A stretch of DNA of 56,060 nt from an uncultured Actinomycetes bacterium (GCA_903834145.1 CAILHY010000013.1:1-56060); one strand, 5' to 3'. Shown: positions 37,623 to 46,719, numbered from the stretch's first letter. The notes: generated by a model not told the origin, from the sequence alone. A program made the numbers and translations.

Positions 37623-38870
37623 ATGCGCACCTCCATTATGTGGAGTTCGGCCACCAAATTACTTCTTTTACTTTCACTGCTCGCCGGTGTTTTATCTTTT
37701 GTAAAATTTGATCACTGCATAAATTCAAACTGGGCTACACCAGATGTTGATATCCACGCATGTTATTCAGATATTCCATCTCTCTTTACAGACCGTGGAC
37801 TTAACACGCACCAATGGGCCTATAGCAATGGCGATAAGGCGATCGAATACCCCGTTGTCATGGGCGCGATTATGTGGGCAACAACATGGTTAACACCGGC
37901 GGCCGGAAATGAAATCCGAAACTATTTCTATATCAATGCGTTACTACTCTTGTTGCTTTTTGTAGGAGTCGTTCTACTCATCGGCAAGATGCGACCGAAA
38001 TTTGCTTACCTACTTCCAGTAGCTCCTGCAGTTATTGGCTCTCTCTTTATTAATTGGGATATGTGGGGAATCATCACAATGATTCTTGCTATTTACTATT
38101 TTGATAGACACCACTATTCGGCGAGCGCTATTGCACTGGCAGTTTCCATCGCGACGAAATTCTTTCCCGTTTTATTGCTCCTTCCGATTCTCTTTATCTT
38201 CTGGAAAGGCCGGCGAGTGCGCGAGGCAAGCCACTACCTCTTGATGACAGTTTTTGTATGGTTTGCAATTAACGCTCCAGTATTTCTTACAACACCCAAA
38301 GGATGGTGGCGTTTCTACGATCTTAATTTGAACCGCGATGCCGATTGGGGATCTATTTGGTATGCACTCTCTTTGCTCGGAATCAATATGAACCACCTGA
38401 ATTACTTCAGCATTCTTTCTGTTGTTGTGATCCTTCTTCTCTTCCTTCTCTTCCTTCTCTTCCTTGCCGACTTCGACATCCCTCTCCCGTTAGCTCAAGT
38501 CAGTTTTATTCTGATGGCTTCTGTGCTGTGTGTTGGCAAGGTGTACTCCCCGCAATATGTTTTATGGCTGGCCCCATTGGCCATTTTGGCGCTACGAGAT
38601 CGGCGCGACCTTCCGGCATTTTGGATCTGGCAGGGCGGAGAGGCCGTTTATCACGTGGCAATTTGGCAACATCTTGCTCTGGTCAGTGGCGCTCACTTCG
38701 GCCTTCCCGATGGCGCCTATGCGATCGCCACGCTCATCCGGATCGCCGCAACAGTCTATTTCCTCCTCGTTCTTGTTCGCCGGGCCCTTAAAAACCCTTC
38801 CCAGCCCAGAAAAGAAGCCCGTGGTCGCCTCGCCGATTTTCTATTCGGTACCGCCGAGAGTTACCCTTAG
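37623..38870 (+). CDS. GT87/DUF2029 polytopic membrane glycosyltransferase-like protein
   Basis: Membrane protein of about 10-11 helices, 415 residues, of the GT87/DUF2029 family; several members are polyprenyl-phosphomannose-dependent mannosyltransferases. The match rests on its position after ponA (M. tuberculosis Rv0051) and its layout: a first periplasmic loop with acidic residues (PDVDIHACYSD), the SIATKFFPVLLLLP helix and the VGKVYSPQYVLWL segment. A 9-base tandem repeat lies in one helix. The tail is basic. Substrate unknown. Confidence 0.8.
   Translation: MRTSIMWSSATKLLLLLSLLAGVLSFVKFDHCINSNWATPDVDIHACYSDIPSLFTDRGLNTHQWAYSNGDKAIEYPVVMGAIMWATTWLTPAAGNEIRNYFYINALLLLLLFVGVVLLIGKMRPKFAYLLPVAPAVIGSLFINWDMWGIITMILAIYYFDRHHYSASAIALAVSIATKFFPVLLLLPILFIFWKGRRVREASHYLLMTVFVWFAINAPVFLTTPKGWWRFYDLNLNRDADWGSIWYALSLLGINMNHLNYFSILSVVVILLLFLLFLLFLADFDIPLPLAQVSFILMASVLCVGKVYSPQYVLWLAPLAILALRDRRDLPAFWIWQGGEAVYHVAIWQHLALVSGAHFGLPDGAYAIATLIRIAATVYFLLVLVRRALKNPSQPRKEARGRLADFLFGTAESYP
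38436..38462 (+). repeat. three in-frame 9-bp tandem repeats
   Basis: CTTCTCTTC occurs three times in a row (38436-38444, 38445-38453, 38454-38462) inside the GT87-like gene, encoding a repeated Leu-Phe-Leu pattern in a membrane helix. As nine is a multiple of three, copy change would alter helix length by three residues without frameshift. Confidence 0.85.
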
Positions 38871-38932
38871 CCCCCTTCGCAAACCTCCGCCCACCTGGGC
38901 AGATGTAGGCAAGGGAGCACTAACCCTCCTGT

Positions 38933-38947
38933 CACGGAAATGCCGTG
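38933..38947 (+). promoter_or_regulatory. hairpin in the rpsF leader
   Basis: CACGG-AAATG-CCGTG forms a 5-bp stem in the 110-base leader before rpsF. The ribosome binding site AGAGGAGG (38961-38968) follows, with an unusually long 12-base gap to the ATG. The leader may carry the S6:S18-binding motif found before this operon in many bacteria, but I could not confirm its conserved bases. Confidence 0.35.
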
Positions 38948-38980
38948 GCCGCTTTAGTCCAGAGGAGGTCGGGTTAACGC

Positions 38981-39265
38981 ATGCGTCACTATGAACTAAT
39001 GGTCATCCTTGATCCAGAATTAGAAGAACGAACAGTCGCACCGAGCCTTGAGACCTATCTCAAGATCATCAAAGAGAGCGGCGGTCGCGTAGACAAGCTC
39101 GATGTTTGGGGCAAGCGCCGTATGTCTTTCGAGATTCTTAAGAAGGCTGAAGGAATCTACGCAGTGGTTGATATGCACTGCGAGCCAGCCGCAATCAAAG
39201 AGTTGGATCGTCAACTTAATTTGAACGAAGCGGTATTGCGCACAAAAGTTATGCGGCCTGAGTAG
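38981..39265 (+). CDS. rpsF: 30S ribosomal protein S6
   Basis: Small-subunit protein that binds S18. It has 94 residues: [18 protein letters not shown] at the start, then the [19 protein letters not shown] core and [17 protein letters not shown]. It opens the rpsF-ssb-rpsR-rplI operon. Confidence 0.98.
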   Translation: MRHYELMVILDPELEERTVAPSLETYLKIIKESGGRVDKLDVWGKRRMSFEILKKAEGIYAVVDMHCEPAAIKELDRQLNLNEAVLRTKVMRPE

Positions 39266-39327
39266 TTCATTCTATTTATCCAGTAACTTTCTAGGTTCCG
39301 AATACACATTCAAGAGAAGAGACAACA

Positions 39328-39834
39328 ATGGCAGCAGGAGATACAAACATCACCATGATCGGCAACCTTGTCGATGATCCAGAGCTACGTTTCACACCAT
39401 CAGGTGCGGCCGTTGCAAAATTCCGTGTTGCCTCCACTCCTCGTTACTTAGATAAGAACACGAATGAGTGGAAAGACGGAGATAGTCTTTTTTTGCAGTG
39501 CAACATTTGGCGTCAAGCAGCAGAAAATGTTGCTGAGTCACTCACCAAAGGTATGCGCGTGATTGTGTCCGGACGCCTAAAACAGCGTTCATATGAAACC
39601 AAAGAGGGCGAAAAGCGCACTGTCTTTGAGGTAGAAGTTGATGAAGTAGGGCCATCTTTACGTAACGCAACCGCGAAGGTCACAAAGGCCACTCGTAGCG
39701 GCGGAGCATCAGGCGGATTTTCTGCACCATCATCAACCGAAACTTTCAACGATGATCCATGGGCTGCTGCTTCAACCTCTCCCGCCGGCGGCGGATGGGC
39801 AACCACCACCAACGACGACCAACCACCCTTTTAA
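39328..39834 (+). CDS. ssb: single-stranded DNA-binding protein
   Basis: Tetrameric ssDNA-binding protein for replication and repair. The 168-residue protein has the OB fold (about 1-110: [37 protein letters not shown]), a Gly/Ser/Ala-rich linker, and the acidic partner-binding tip DDQPPF at the end. It lies 62 bases after rpsF. AAGAGA precedes the ATG. Confidence 0.97.
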   Translation: MAAGDTNITMIGNLVDDPELRFTPSGAAVAKFRVASTPRYLDKNTNEWKDGDSLFLQCNIWRQAAENVAESLTKGMRVIVSGRLKQRSYETKEGEKRTVFEVEVDEVGPSLRNATAKVTKATRSGGASGGFSAPSSTETFNDDPWAAASTSPAGGGWATTTNDDQPPF

Positions 39835-39904
39835 ATCCACCAATCCATCCATTCCTGCAAGTGATCGAAAGATCATGGCAGGGCACCCGTAAAGGAGCAC
39901 CACA

Positions 39905-40192
39905 ATGGGAGCACGTAATAACAGAGCGCTCAAGGAGCCTAAGAATAAATCAGCAAAGGCTGCTGCGCTCAATAAGAAATTCAAGAAGAAGCCATGCAGC
40001 TTCTGCCGCGACAAGGTGACCTATATCGACTACAAAGATATTGCCACTCTTCGCAAGTACATCTCCGATCGCGGCAAGATCCGCGCTCGCCGTGTTACAG
40101 GCGCCTGCACACAACACCAACGCTCAGTGGCAACTGCGGTCAAGAACTCCCGCGAAGTTGCATTGCTGCCTTACACCTCAACGGCTCGATAA
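39905..40192 (+). CDS. rpsR: 30S ribosomal protein S18 (zinc-binding form)
   Basis: Small-subunit protein, 95 residues, with [26 protein letters not shown] and [12 protein letters not shown]. The cysteines CxxC plus CxxH form a complete zinc ribbon, so this is the Zn-containing C+ form. The N-terminal stretch [16 protein letters not shown] is longer than in E. coli. AAAGGAG lies upstream. Confidence 0.96.
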   Translation: MGARNNRALKEPKNKSAKAAALNKKFKKKPCSFCRDKVTYIDYKDIATLRKYISDRGKIRARRVTGACTQHQRSVATAVKNSREVALLPYTSTAR

Positions 40193-40206
40193 GGAGAGAT
40201 GACGAT

Positions 40207-40656
40207 ATGAAACTCATCCTTACTCGCGAAGTATCAGGACTTGGCCGCGCTGGCGATGTTGTCACCGTTAAAGACGGTTTCGCACGTAACTTTCTTCTTC
40301 CACGTGGAAATGCAATTGCATGGTCACTTGGCGGAGAGAAGCAGATCGAAGGAATTCGCCGCGCTCGCGCATCCCGCGAAATCCGCGATCTAGACCATGC
40401 AAAGGAAGTTAAAGCGACCCTAGAAGGCGCAACAGTCACCGTCACGGTGAAAGTTGGCGCTGCTGGACGTCTCTTTGGTTCAGTCACAGACAAGGATGTT
40501 GCTAGCGCCATCAAGGCAGCAACTGGCTTGGATGTTGATCGCCATTCCATCAAGACCGCAGGTCACATTAAGACAACCGGAACTCATGCTGTGAAGGTTT
40601 CACTTCCTCACCACGTCGTAGCAAGCGTCACTGTAACGGTGGTTGCTGCTGCATAA
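40207..40656 (+). CDS. rplI: 50S ribosomal protein L9
   Basis: Large-subunit protein of 149 residues. The start is the ATG at 40207, preceded by AAGGAGA; a longer open frame reaches back into rpsR without similarity. N-domain MKLILTREVSGLGRAGDVV, VKDGFARNFLLPRG; the connecting helix and the C-domain GRLFGSVTDKDVASAIKAATG follow. It is the last gene before a terminator. Confidence 0.98.
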   Translation: MKLILTREVSGLGRAGDVVTVKDGFARNFLLPRGNAIAWSLGGEKQIEGIRRARASREIRDLDHAKEVKATLEGATVTVTVKVGAAGRLFGSVTDKDVASAIKAATGLDVDRHSIKTAGHIKTTGTHAVKVSLPHHVVASVTVTVVAAA

Positions 40657-40675
40657 GTTCGATCAACATAATTAG

Positions 40676-40713
40676 AACGGGTCCCCTGATAACAGTGGGC
40701 CCGTTTTATTTTT
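40676..40713 (+). terminator. intrinsic terminator after rplI
   Basis: AACGGG-T-CCC (40676-40685) pairs with GGGCCCGTT (40697-40705) with one bulged T and an 11-base loop, and TTATTTTT follows. It lies against the stop of the convergent choline-kinase-like gene and could serve both strands. Confidence 0.85.
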
Positions 40714-41623
40714 GCGTTACCTGATGAAGCATTTTCTGGAAACGATCACTTGTAAATTCTGATTGCGCTAAATCGTATTTAGCCATTCCCCATTCCCAGA
40801 AATCGAATTCTAGATCTGACACTGAACTTTGAATGGATGCCCACATTGTCCATCCGTATTTACCCAGAAGAGCTTGTAGCCATGCCCGAGCGAACTTCTC
40901 TGGGCGGTTCCCACCGTAATAAGCGGTGACGAGTTCTTCAAGTTTATCTAACTCCAGGAAGGATTCAGCCCAAATGTTACCGAGTTCAAAGCACGCATCA
41001 TTGTTTCCTGAATATTCATAATCAATAAGCCAAATTTTTTCACCATCATCAATAAAATTCCCTGGTAAAAGATCGTTGTTACATGGCACGGTCCCCTCAT
41101 CGAGAACTTTCATAGCCTTTCGCATCTGAAGAACCTGGTCTGCGTAGTGCAAATAATTCTTAGGGATCCGGTATCCGCGTTCTTGAACAATGGAAAGATA
41201 CGTCTTTTGAATCTCAAACATATTGAAGTCCCGCACGAATGGCTTTGCCCCATGCAGTGTTCGGCATGCTTGGGCAACTCGAGGTAAATTTGCAGAAACA
41301 TCATTTGCAGCAAAAGTTCGGCCCGTCAAAAATCCAATCACTAACAATCCTTGACCTGACAAATAATCAAATACCGGAGCGCCAATACCTGCCTCTGCAG
41401 CAATCATTGAATTGCGATACTCAGACTCGCGGTCTATTGAAAGCAATTCTGATTTATTGCTGGAAATTCTTGCGACAAATTTCCCCTCAGCCGTTTCAAT
41501 TAATAAATTACGATTTGTTAAACCTCCCGAGAGTTCAATAACCGAAGTTCTCCCGATGAGGCGTGGCACTTTATTTAATAACGAACCAAAAGAATCTTCG
41601 ACAGAATCGTTGGTAGAGGGCAC
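40706..41623 (-). CDS. choline/ethanolamine kinase-like phosphotransferase
   Basis: ATP-dependent kinase of the APH/choline kinase fold. It has GGLTNRN (nucleotide loop), the lysine/VARI region, the Brenner motif NNDLLPGN (usual HNDL, with the first His replaced by Asn) and IDYEYSGNN carrying the DxG-equivalent Asp. I chose GTG at 41623 because TATCCT lies exactly six bases upstream; ATG at 41647 or 41638 would add eight or five residues and overlap the divergent gene. The length is 305 residues. Its neighbour, an FAD/GcvT-type demethylase, suggests a choline or methylamine pathway (inference). Confidence 0.82.
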   Translation of the reverse strand: MPSTNDSVEDSFGSLLNKVPRLIGRTSVIELSGGLTNRNLLIETAEGKFVARISSNKSELLSIDRESEYRNSMIAAEAGIGAPVFDYLSGQGLLVIGFLTGRTFAANDVSANLPRVAQACRTLHGAKPFVRDFNMFEIQKTYLSIVQERGYRIPKNYLHYADQVLQMRKAMKVLDEGTVPCNNDLLPGNFIDDGEKIWLIDYEYSGNNDACFELGNIWAESFLELDKLEELVTAYYGGNRPEKFARAWLQALLGKYGWTMWASIQSSVSDLEFDFWEWGMAKYDLAQSEFTSDRFQKMLHQVTQK

Positions 41624-41629
41624 TGCTAC

Positions 41630-41639
41630 AGGATACATT
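41630..41639. promoter_or_regulatory. overlapping divergent -10 elements between the kinase and FAD/GcvT genes
   Basis: On the minus strand TATCCT (41635-41630) lies six bases before GTG 41623. On the plus strand TACATT (41634-41639) lies six bases before ATG 41646. The two hexamers share two bases. Start codons are separated by 22 bases. Confidence 0.55.
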
Positions 41640-41645
41640 TCACTC

Positions 41646-44114
41646 ATGTCTACGTCATCACTTCCTGGCCGTGCAAAAATAATAGTAATTGGCGGAGGTG
41701 TTGGCGGAACCTCAGTTGCTTATCATTTAGCCGAACTCGGCGAGAAAGATGTCATCTTGCTCGATCGCAGCGATTTAACGAGTGGTTCCACTTTCCATTC
41801 CGCAGGTCTAGTAGGGCAATTGCGTGCCGACCCAACGCTCACCAAAATGAATATGCACTCTGTAGATCTTTATCGTCGATTAGAGAAAACAGATACGCCG
41901 CCCAGCTGGAAAGAGTGTGGAAGCATCAAACTGGCCTCAACGCCAGAGCGAATGGAAGAAATTCGCAGACAAATCGGATGGGCCCGCACCTTTGGGCTAG
42001 ACCTTCAAGAAATTTCGCCAAAACAAGCGCAAGAACTCTTTCCGTTGATGGATTTAGATGGAGTTGTTGGCGCGTGTTACATGGCATCTGATGGACAAGT
42101 AGATCCTTCGCAATTAGCACAAGCTCTAGCATCTGGTGCTCGTGCAGGCGGAGTAAAGATCTTCACTCACACCAGGGTCACCGCAATTCGCACGCTCAAT
42201 GGACGAGTCACAGGCGTAGATACCGATAAGGGATTCATTGAATGCGAAAAAGTTGTGAACTGCGGAGGAATGTTTGCCCCAGAAATTGGACGCTTGGTTG
42301 ACGTGCGCATTCCCATCGTTCCTATGAGTCATCAGTATTTGATTACCGAAAACTTTATGCCAGTGGGCGAGAAATACCTCCCATCCTTACGAGATCCAGA
42401 TAATTTGATCTACTTCCGCCAAGAAGTGGGCGGACTACTTATGGGTGGATACGAACGTAATTCGCGCGCGTGGGTTACTGATTACGAACATGTAGATAAG
42501 ATTCCTGCCGATTTTAATGGCAAACTGTTACCCGAGGAATGGGATCGCTTTGAAGAGATCGCTGAGAATTCACAGAAGCGCGTTCCCAAGATGGGCGAAG
42601 TGGGAATTAAGAACTTCATCAATGGCCCAGAAGGATTCACCCCTGATAATGAATTTTGCCTTGGCGAAACATCCGTTGGTGGGTTTTATGTAGCTGCAGG
42701 TTTTTGTGCTCACGGTATTGCTGGTGCTGGCGGTATTGGCAAAGTTGTTGCCGAATGGGTTGTGGCAGGGGAACCAACAATGGATCTCTGGCACATGGAT
42801 ATTCGCCGATTCGGTGCCTCATATAAATCTCCGGAGTACACACTCAAACGCATCACGGAAAATTATGAGGAGTACTACGACATTCACTATCCAGGTGAAG
42901 AGCGCCAAAGTGCACGCCCGCTAAAGAAATCACCTGTTTACGACTGGCATAAAGATGCAGGCGCAGTCTTTGGAGAAAAATCCGGATGGGAGCGCGTGAA
43001 TTACTACTCATCGAATATAACCGACGATGAATTCAAACCCTATGGATGGGCTGGAAAACATTGGTCATCGGCGGTACGTGCAGAGCATTTAGCTACACGT
43101 GAATCCGCTGGACTCTTTGACGAATCCAGTTTTTCGAAATTCACAGTTTCTGGCCCGCGTGCAGCAGAATTTCTCAATTTTGTCTGTGCCAACGATGTTG
43201 TCAAAGGCGTTGGACGCACTGTGTACACACAAGCGCTCAATACAAAAGGCGGAATCGAATCCGATTACACAGTGACACAAACGGGTGACCAAGAGTTCAT
43301 GATTGTTACGGGAACAGCATTTGGAACACATGATCGCCAATGGCTAGAAAAACTCGCACGAGAAAATAATTTTGCGGGTATTGCAATCACGGATATCACC
43401 AGCGACTTGGCATGTTTTGGACTTTGGGGTCCCAAAGCTCGCACGATTATTCAAAGTATCACGGCCTACGACATGAGCCATGAGAATTTTCCATTCATGC
43501 ATTCGCGCGAGATAGAAATAGCAGGCGTGAAGTTGCGTGCAACACGAATTACTTACGTCGGCGAATTAGGGTGGGAGTTGTACGTTTCCTACAAAGATGA
43601 CTCTAACGATGCGGCGAAAGTATGGAGCGCGCTCATTGAAGCAGGAAAAGATCACGGAATGAAAACCTGCGGATATCAGGCTATCGAATCTCTACGTCTT
43701 GAAAAAGGCTATCGCGCATGGGGTGTTGAAATTTCTACCGAAACAAACCCATGGGATGCAGGTCTAGCTTTTGCTGTATCCATGAAGAAAGAATCGTTTA
43801 TGGGCAAAGCAGCACTGGCGCTTTCCAAAGAAAAACTAAACCGCAAACTTGTAGCCATTCTCTTTGATGACATCCGACAAGTTCCACTGGGCAACGAACC
43901 TGTACGCGCGGGAACAGAAATTATTGGTCGCGTTAAGAGTGGTGGTCAGGGATACACGTTGAATAAGGCAATCGGGTACGCCTATTTACCGATTGAGTAC
44001 TCCGAACCTGGATGTGTTTTAGATGTGGAATTTTTTGGCCAATGGAGACAAGGCGTTGTTGCTACCGAACCACTTTTTGATCCAACAAATATGAAGATTA
44101 GGGCGCAAGACTGA
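41646..44114 (+). CDS. FAD-dependent oxidoreductase with C-terminal GcvT domain (dimethylglycine/sarcosine dehydrogenase family)
   Basis: Oxidative N-demethylase of the DMGDH/SARDH family that moves a methyl group to folate. The 822-residue protein has an FAD domain (IVIGGGVGGTSVAYHLAELG, near 14-33; SGSTFHSAGL, probable flavin-linking His region) to about 370, an FAO_M linker (about 380-435), then a GCV_T aminomethyltransferase domain (about 440-820) with ESLRLEKGYRAWG. The long open frame upstream of 41646 has no similarity. Substrate may be dimethylglycine, sarcosine or a related N-methyl compound; sequence alone cannot choose. Neighbour choline-kinase-like gene is divergent. Confidence 0.88.
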   Translation: MSTSSLPGRAKIIVIGGGVGGTSVAYHLAELGEKDVILLDRSDLTSGSTFHSAGLVGQLRADPTLTKMNMHSVDLYRRLEKTDTPPSWKECGSIKLASTPERMEEIRRQIGWARTFGLDLQEISPKQAQELFPLMDLDGVVGACYMASDGQVDPSQLAQALASGARAGGVKIFTHTRVTAIRTLNGRVTGVDTDKGFIECEKVVNCGGMFAPEIGRLVDVRIPIVPMSHQYLITENFMPVGEKYLPSLRDPDNLIYFRQEVGGLLMGGYERNSRAWVTDYEHVDKIPADFNGKLLPEEWDRFEEIAENSQKRVPKMGEVGIKNFINGPEGFTPDNEFCLGETSVGGFYVAAGFCAHGIAGAGGIGKVVAEWVVAGEPTMDLWHMDIRRFGASYKSPEYTLKRITENYEEYYDIHYPGEERQSARPLKKSPVYDWHKDAGAVFGEKSGWERVNYYSSNITDDEFKPYGWAGKHWSSAVRAEHLATRESAGLFDESSFSKFTVSGPRAAEFLNFVCANDVVKGVGRTVYTQALNTKGGIESDYTVTQTGDQEFMIVTGTAFGTHDRQWLEKLARENNFAGIAITDITSDLACFGLWGPKARTIIQSITAYDMSHENFPFMHSREIEIAGVKLRATRITYVGELGWELYVSYKDDSNDAAKVWSALIEAGKDHGMKTCGYQAIESLRLEKGYRAWGVEISTETNPWDAGLAFAVSMKKESFMGKAALALSKEKLNRKLVAILFDDIRQVPLGNEPVRAGTEIIGRVKSGGQGYTLNKAIGYAYLPIEYSEPGCVLDVEFFGQWRQGVVATEPLFDPTNMKIRAQD

Positions 44115-44224
44115 TCAATCCCAACTGTTGAGACGCTGAAATTTATCTTTCTCCACACCTTGGAAAAGGGCTAACCCCTCATCTGACCTGCACTTTTGGT
44201 CTCTCAAGAGAGCGAGCTCAATAG

Positions 44225-44300
44225 TTACCCACACCTCGTGAACAGCTATTTACACAGGAAATAGCCCTTATGCACATGGTTCTCCACAACCTTACCCACA
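44225..44300 (+). promoter_or_regulatory. DnaA-box-like cluster before dnaB
   Basis: The 284-base spacer 44115-44398 has no confident gene. TTACCCACA occurs at 44225-44233 and 44292-44300 (one mismatch each to TTATCCACA) and TTATGCACA at 44268-44276 fits the TTATNCACA consensus. TTACCCACA is also the variant at the trio-adjacent oriC box (18829-18837, minus strand). Confidence 0.55.
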
Positions 44301-44398
44301 GGGATCGCGATGCTTCTCGCTTCTTCACTCACGCCTACGTAAGTTTCACCCACAAGCATCCGCATGGAATGTCAGTGGCTTTTGGGAGAGTGATAAGC

Positions 44399-45796
44399 GT
44401 GAGCATCGCAGAACTCCCTAACCGCACAGGTCGATCCGAGACCGAATTCGAACGCACTCCACCTCAAGATCTCATCGCTGAGCAGAGTGTTCTTGGTGGA
44501 ATGTTGCTGAGCAAAGATGCCATCGCGGACGTTGTTGAAGTTTTGCGAGAGCGCGATTTTTATCGTCCAGCACACGAAATCATTTACGACACCATTCTTG
44601 ATCTTTATGGCCGCGGCGAACCCGTTGATGCAGTAACCGTTTCTGCTGAACTTACAAAGAGCGGCAACATTGCACGTGCCGGTGGCGCACCATATCTGCA
44701 CACGCTCATTTCATCAGTACCAACTGCAGCAAATGCTGGCTACTACGCAAAGATTGTTCGAGAGCGCGCCATCATGCGACGTTTGGTTGAAGCCGGAACC
44801 AAGATTGTTCAACTGGGATACACACCCGAAGGCGATGTCGATGATTCCGTCGATCAAGCACAAGCCGAGGTCTACGCAGTTACCGAACGGCGCGCCAATG
44901 AAGATTATGTTCAACTAAGCACGCTCCTGCCACAAGCACTCGATGAGATCGAAGCAATATCCAAAGGTGTGGGCGCTGAAGGTGTTAAGACAGGCTTTAA
45001 GGATCTCGACACACTCACCAATGGTTTGCATCCTGGAAATATGATTGTTCTTGCTGCGCGTCCTGCTGTTGGTAAATCAACCCTTGGGCTTGATATAGCG
45101 CGGTATGCATCTATTCATGGCGGCAACACTTCTGTCATCTTCTCCCTTGAAATGAGTCGCTCTGAAATCACAATGCGTATGTTGTCGGCAGAAGCGCGCG
45201 TAGGCCTTAACAATATTCGAGCAGGAAATCTCAATGATGAAGAATGGTCTCGCCTTGCACGGCGCATGGGAGAAATTTCTGCGGCACCGCTCTTCATTGA
45301 TGATTCACCAAATTTATCGCTGATGGAAATTCGTGCAAAAGCCCGTCGTCTTAAACAACGACACGATCTCAAACTCATTGTTATTGACTACCTTCAGTTG
45401 ATGAGCAGTGGAAAGAAAGTCGAAAGCCGCCAGCAAGAAGTTTCTGAATTCTCACGACAACTGAAATTGCTAGCCAAGGAACTCGATGTTCCTGTTATCG
45501 CCATCTCACAGCTCAACCGTTCGCCAGAACAACGTTCGGATAAGAAGCCAATGCTTTCAGACCTTCGTGAATCGGGTTCTATCGAGCAGGATGCCGACCT
45601 TGTCATCTTGCTCCATCGCGATGATATGTACGACCAACAAAACCGTTCAGGCGAGGCTGATTTGATTATCGCTAAGCACCGTAACGGACCTACCCGCACC
45701 ATTACCGTTTCAGCCCAACTTCACTTTGCTCGCTTTGTTGATATGCCTCAAAGCTCAGCGCCTAAGGATTACACCCAGCAGCGCGATGACAACTAG
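44399..45796 (+). CDS. dnaB: replicative DNA helicase DnaB
   Basis: Hexameric helicase that unwinds the fork. From the GTG at 44399 (GGGAGAG eight bases upstream) the protein has 465 residues and begins SIAELPNRTGR before PPQDLIAEQSVLGGML; in-frame ATGs further upstream (44369, 44270) lack a ribosome binding site. N-terminal domain, then the RecA-like domain with Walker A ARPAVGKST, the DnaB motif LIVIDYLQLM, and SQLNRSPEQR. No intein interrupts it, unlike some actinobacterial DnaB proteins. Its stop overlaps the convergent EamA gene by four bases. Confidence 0.97.
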   Translation: MSIAELPNRTGRSETEFERTPPQDLIAEQSVLGGMLLSKDAIADVVEVLRERDFYRPAHEIIYDTILDLYGRGEPVDAVTVSAELTKSGNIARAGGAPYLHTLISSVPTAANAGYYAKIVRERAIMRRLVEAGTKIVQLGYTPEGDVDDSVDQAQAEVYAVTERRANEDYVQLSTLLPQALDEIEAISKGVGAEGVKTGFKDLDTLTNGLHPGNMIVLAARPAVGKSTLGLDIARYASIHGGNTSVIFSLEMSRSEITMRMLSAEARVGLNNIRAGNLNDEEWSRLARRMGEISAAPLFIDDSPNLSLMEIRAKARRLKQRHDLKLIVIDYLQLMSSGKKVESRQQEVSEFSRQLKLLAKELDVPVIAISQLNRSPEQRSDKKPMLSDLRESGSIEQDADLVILLHRDDMYDQQNRSGEADLIIAKHRNGPTRTITVSAQLHFARFVDMPQSSAPKDYTQQRDDN

Positions 45797-46713
45797 TGAA
45801 CGGCTAAGCGCGCACGATCTGCGGTAATAATTCCTGCAATAACAATAACGCCACCAAACAATTGGATAAGGCTAAATTTTTCACCCAGCCACCACCATGC
45901 AAATGCACCGGCAACAACAGGCTCGAGCATTCCGATCACACTGCTGGTGGAAGCGGAAAGGTCGCGTAACCCGCGAAGAATTAATAAATAGGGCACGATT
46001 GTTCCGCCAACGATAATCCACAAAATCAATACCCAGCCAGGAACGTTATACGCCTTAAACGTTCCCATCAAATTCATTTCTTGTGAGAATACCGAAAAGG
46101 GAAAACTCCAGATTGGGCAGACCAACGCCCAGGCAAGGGAGGCAAAACCTAACCCATACACCGTCAGGGTGTCGGTTGAACGTTGAGCAATAAGTTTCTC
46201 ACCCATCAAGAAGTATGCGGCAAGTGCAAATGCATCTAGAAAGGCGGCAATGACTCCGAATCCATTAAGAGTCATTCCTTTCCACACCTGTGCAACTAAG
46301 AGCAAACCTGTAAATCCCATGGTGATGGAGATCCACATAAGTTTGGGGACAAATTTCTTGCGAATAAATCGAATATAAAACAAGATCCAGATAGGGGCTG
46401 TAAATTCAATAATGAGCGCAACACTCACGTGCAACCGAGTGATGGCTACGAAATAGCCACATTGCACCAAAGCAAAACCAACCACTCCGTAGGCGATCAA
46501 CCACGGAAGCTCTTTCTTATTGGTGCGAAGTGAAGATCCTTTTCGCATTAAGACATACATCAAGAGAATAAGGAATGCTCCAGTGCAACGCACTTGGGTG
46601 AGGCGCCAGGCAGATATTCCGCTCATCAATACAAGCTTGGAGATAATCCCGTTAAAAGCAAAAGTGATTGCGCCTAAAACGACAAATGCTTCAGCGCGAA
46701 CAGATTTGAGCAT
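45793..46713 (-). CDS. EamA-family (DMT) transporter
   Basis: Drug/metabolite-type exporter with about 10 helices in two EamA repeats, 306 residues. Repeat 1 ends near FTAPIWILFYIRFIRKKF, and repeat 2 has the LEPVVAGAFAWWWLGEK motif. Substrate unknown. It lies 15 bases after the acyl-CoA dehydrogenase gene. TACTCT lies six bases before its ATG. Confidence 0.87.
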   Translation of the reverse strand: MLKSVRAEAFVVLGAITFAFNGIISKLVLMSGISAWRLTQVRCTGAFLILLMYVLMRKGSSLRTNKKELPWLIAYGVVGFALVQCGYFVAITRLHVSVALIIEFTAPIWILFYIRFIRKKFVPKLMWISITMGFTGLLLVAQVWKGMTLNGFGVIAAFLDAFALAAYFLMGEKLIAQRSTDTLTVYGLGFASLAWALVCPIWSFPFSVFSQEMNLMGTFKAYNVPGWVLILWIIVGGTIVPYLLILRGLRDLSASTSSVIGMLEPVVAGAFAWWWLGEKFSLIQLFGGVIVIAGIITADRARLAVH

Positions 46714-46719
46714 GCGGTA

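Noticed and set aside
39994-40206. Long N-terminal extension of L9
   Set aside because: It reads rpsR in another frame; L9 starts at 40207 with a good ribosome binding site.
40298-40309. Palindrome TTCCACGTGGAA in rplI
   Set aside because: Lies in conserved L9 codons (LLPRGN) and does not match parS; no regulatory context.
41412-41645. 78-residue N-terminal extension of the FAD/GcvT protein
   Set aside because: It is antisense to the kinase gene and lacks similarity; the Rossmann motif is near the ATG at 41646.
44270-44398. Upstream ATG starts for DnaB
   Set aside because: Histidine-rich translation from the DnaA-box-like spacer with no ribosome binding site; GTG 44399 has one.
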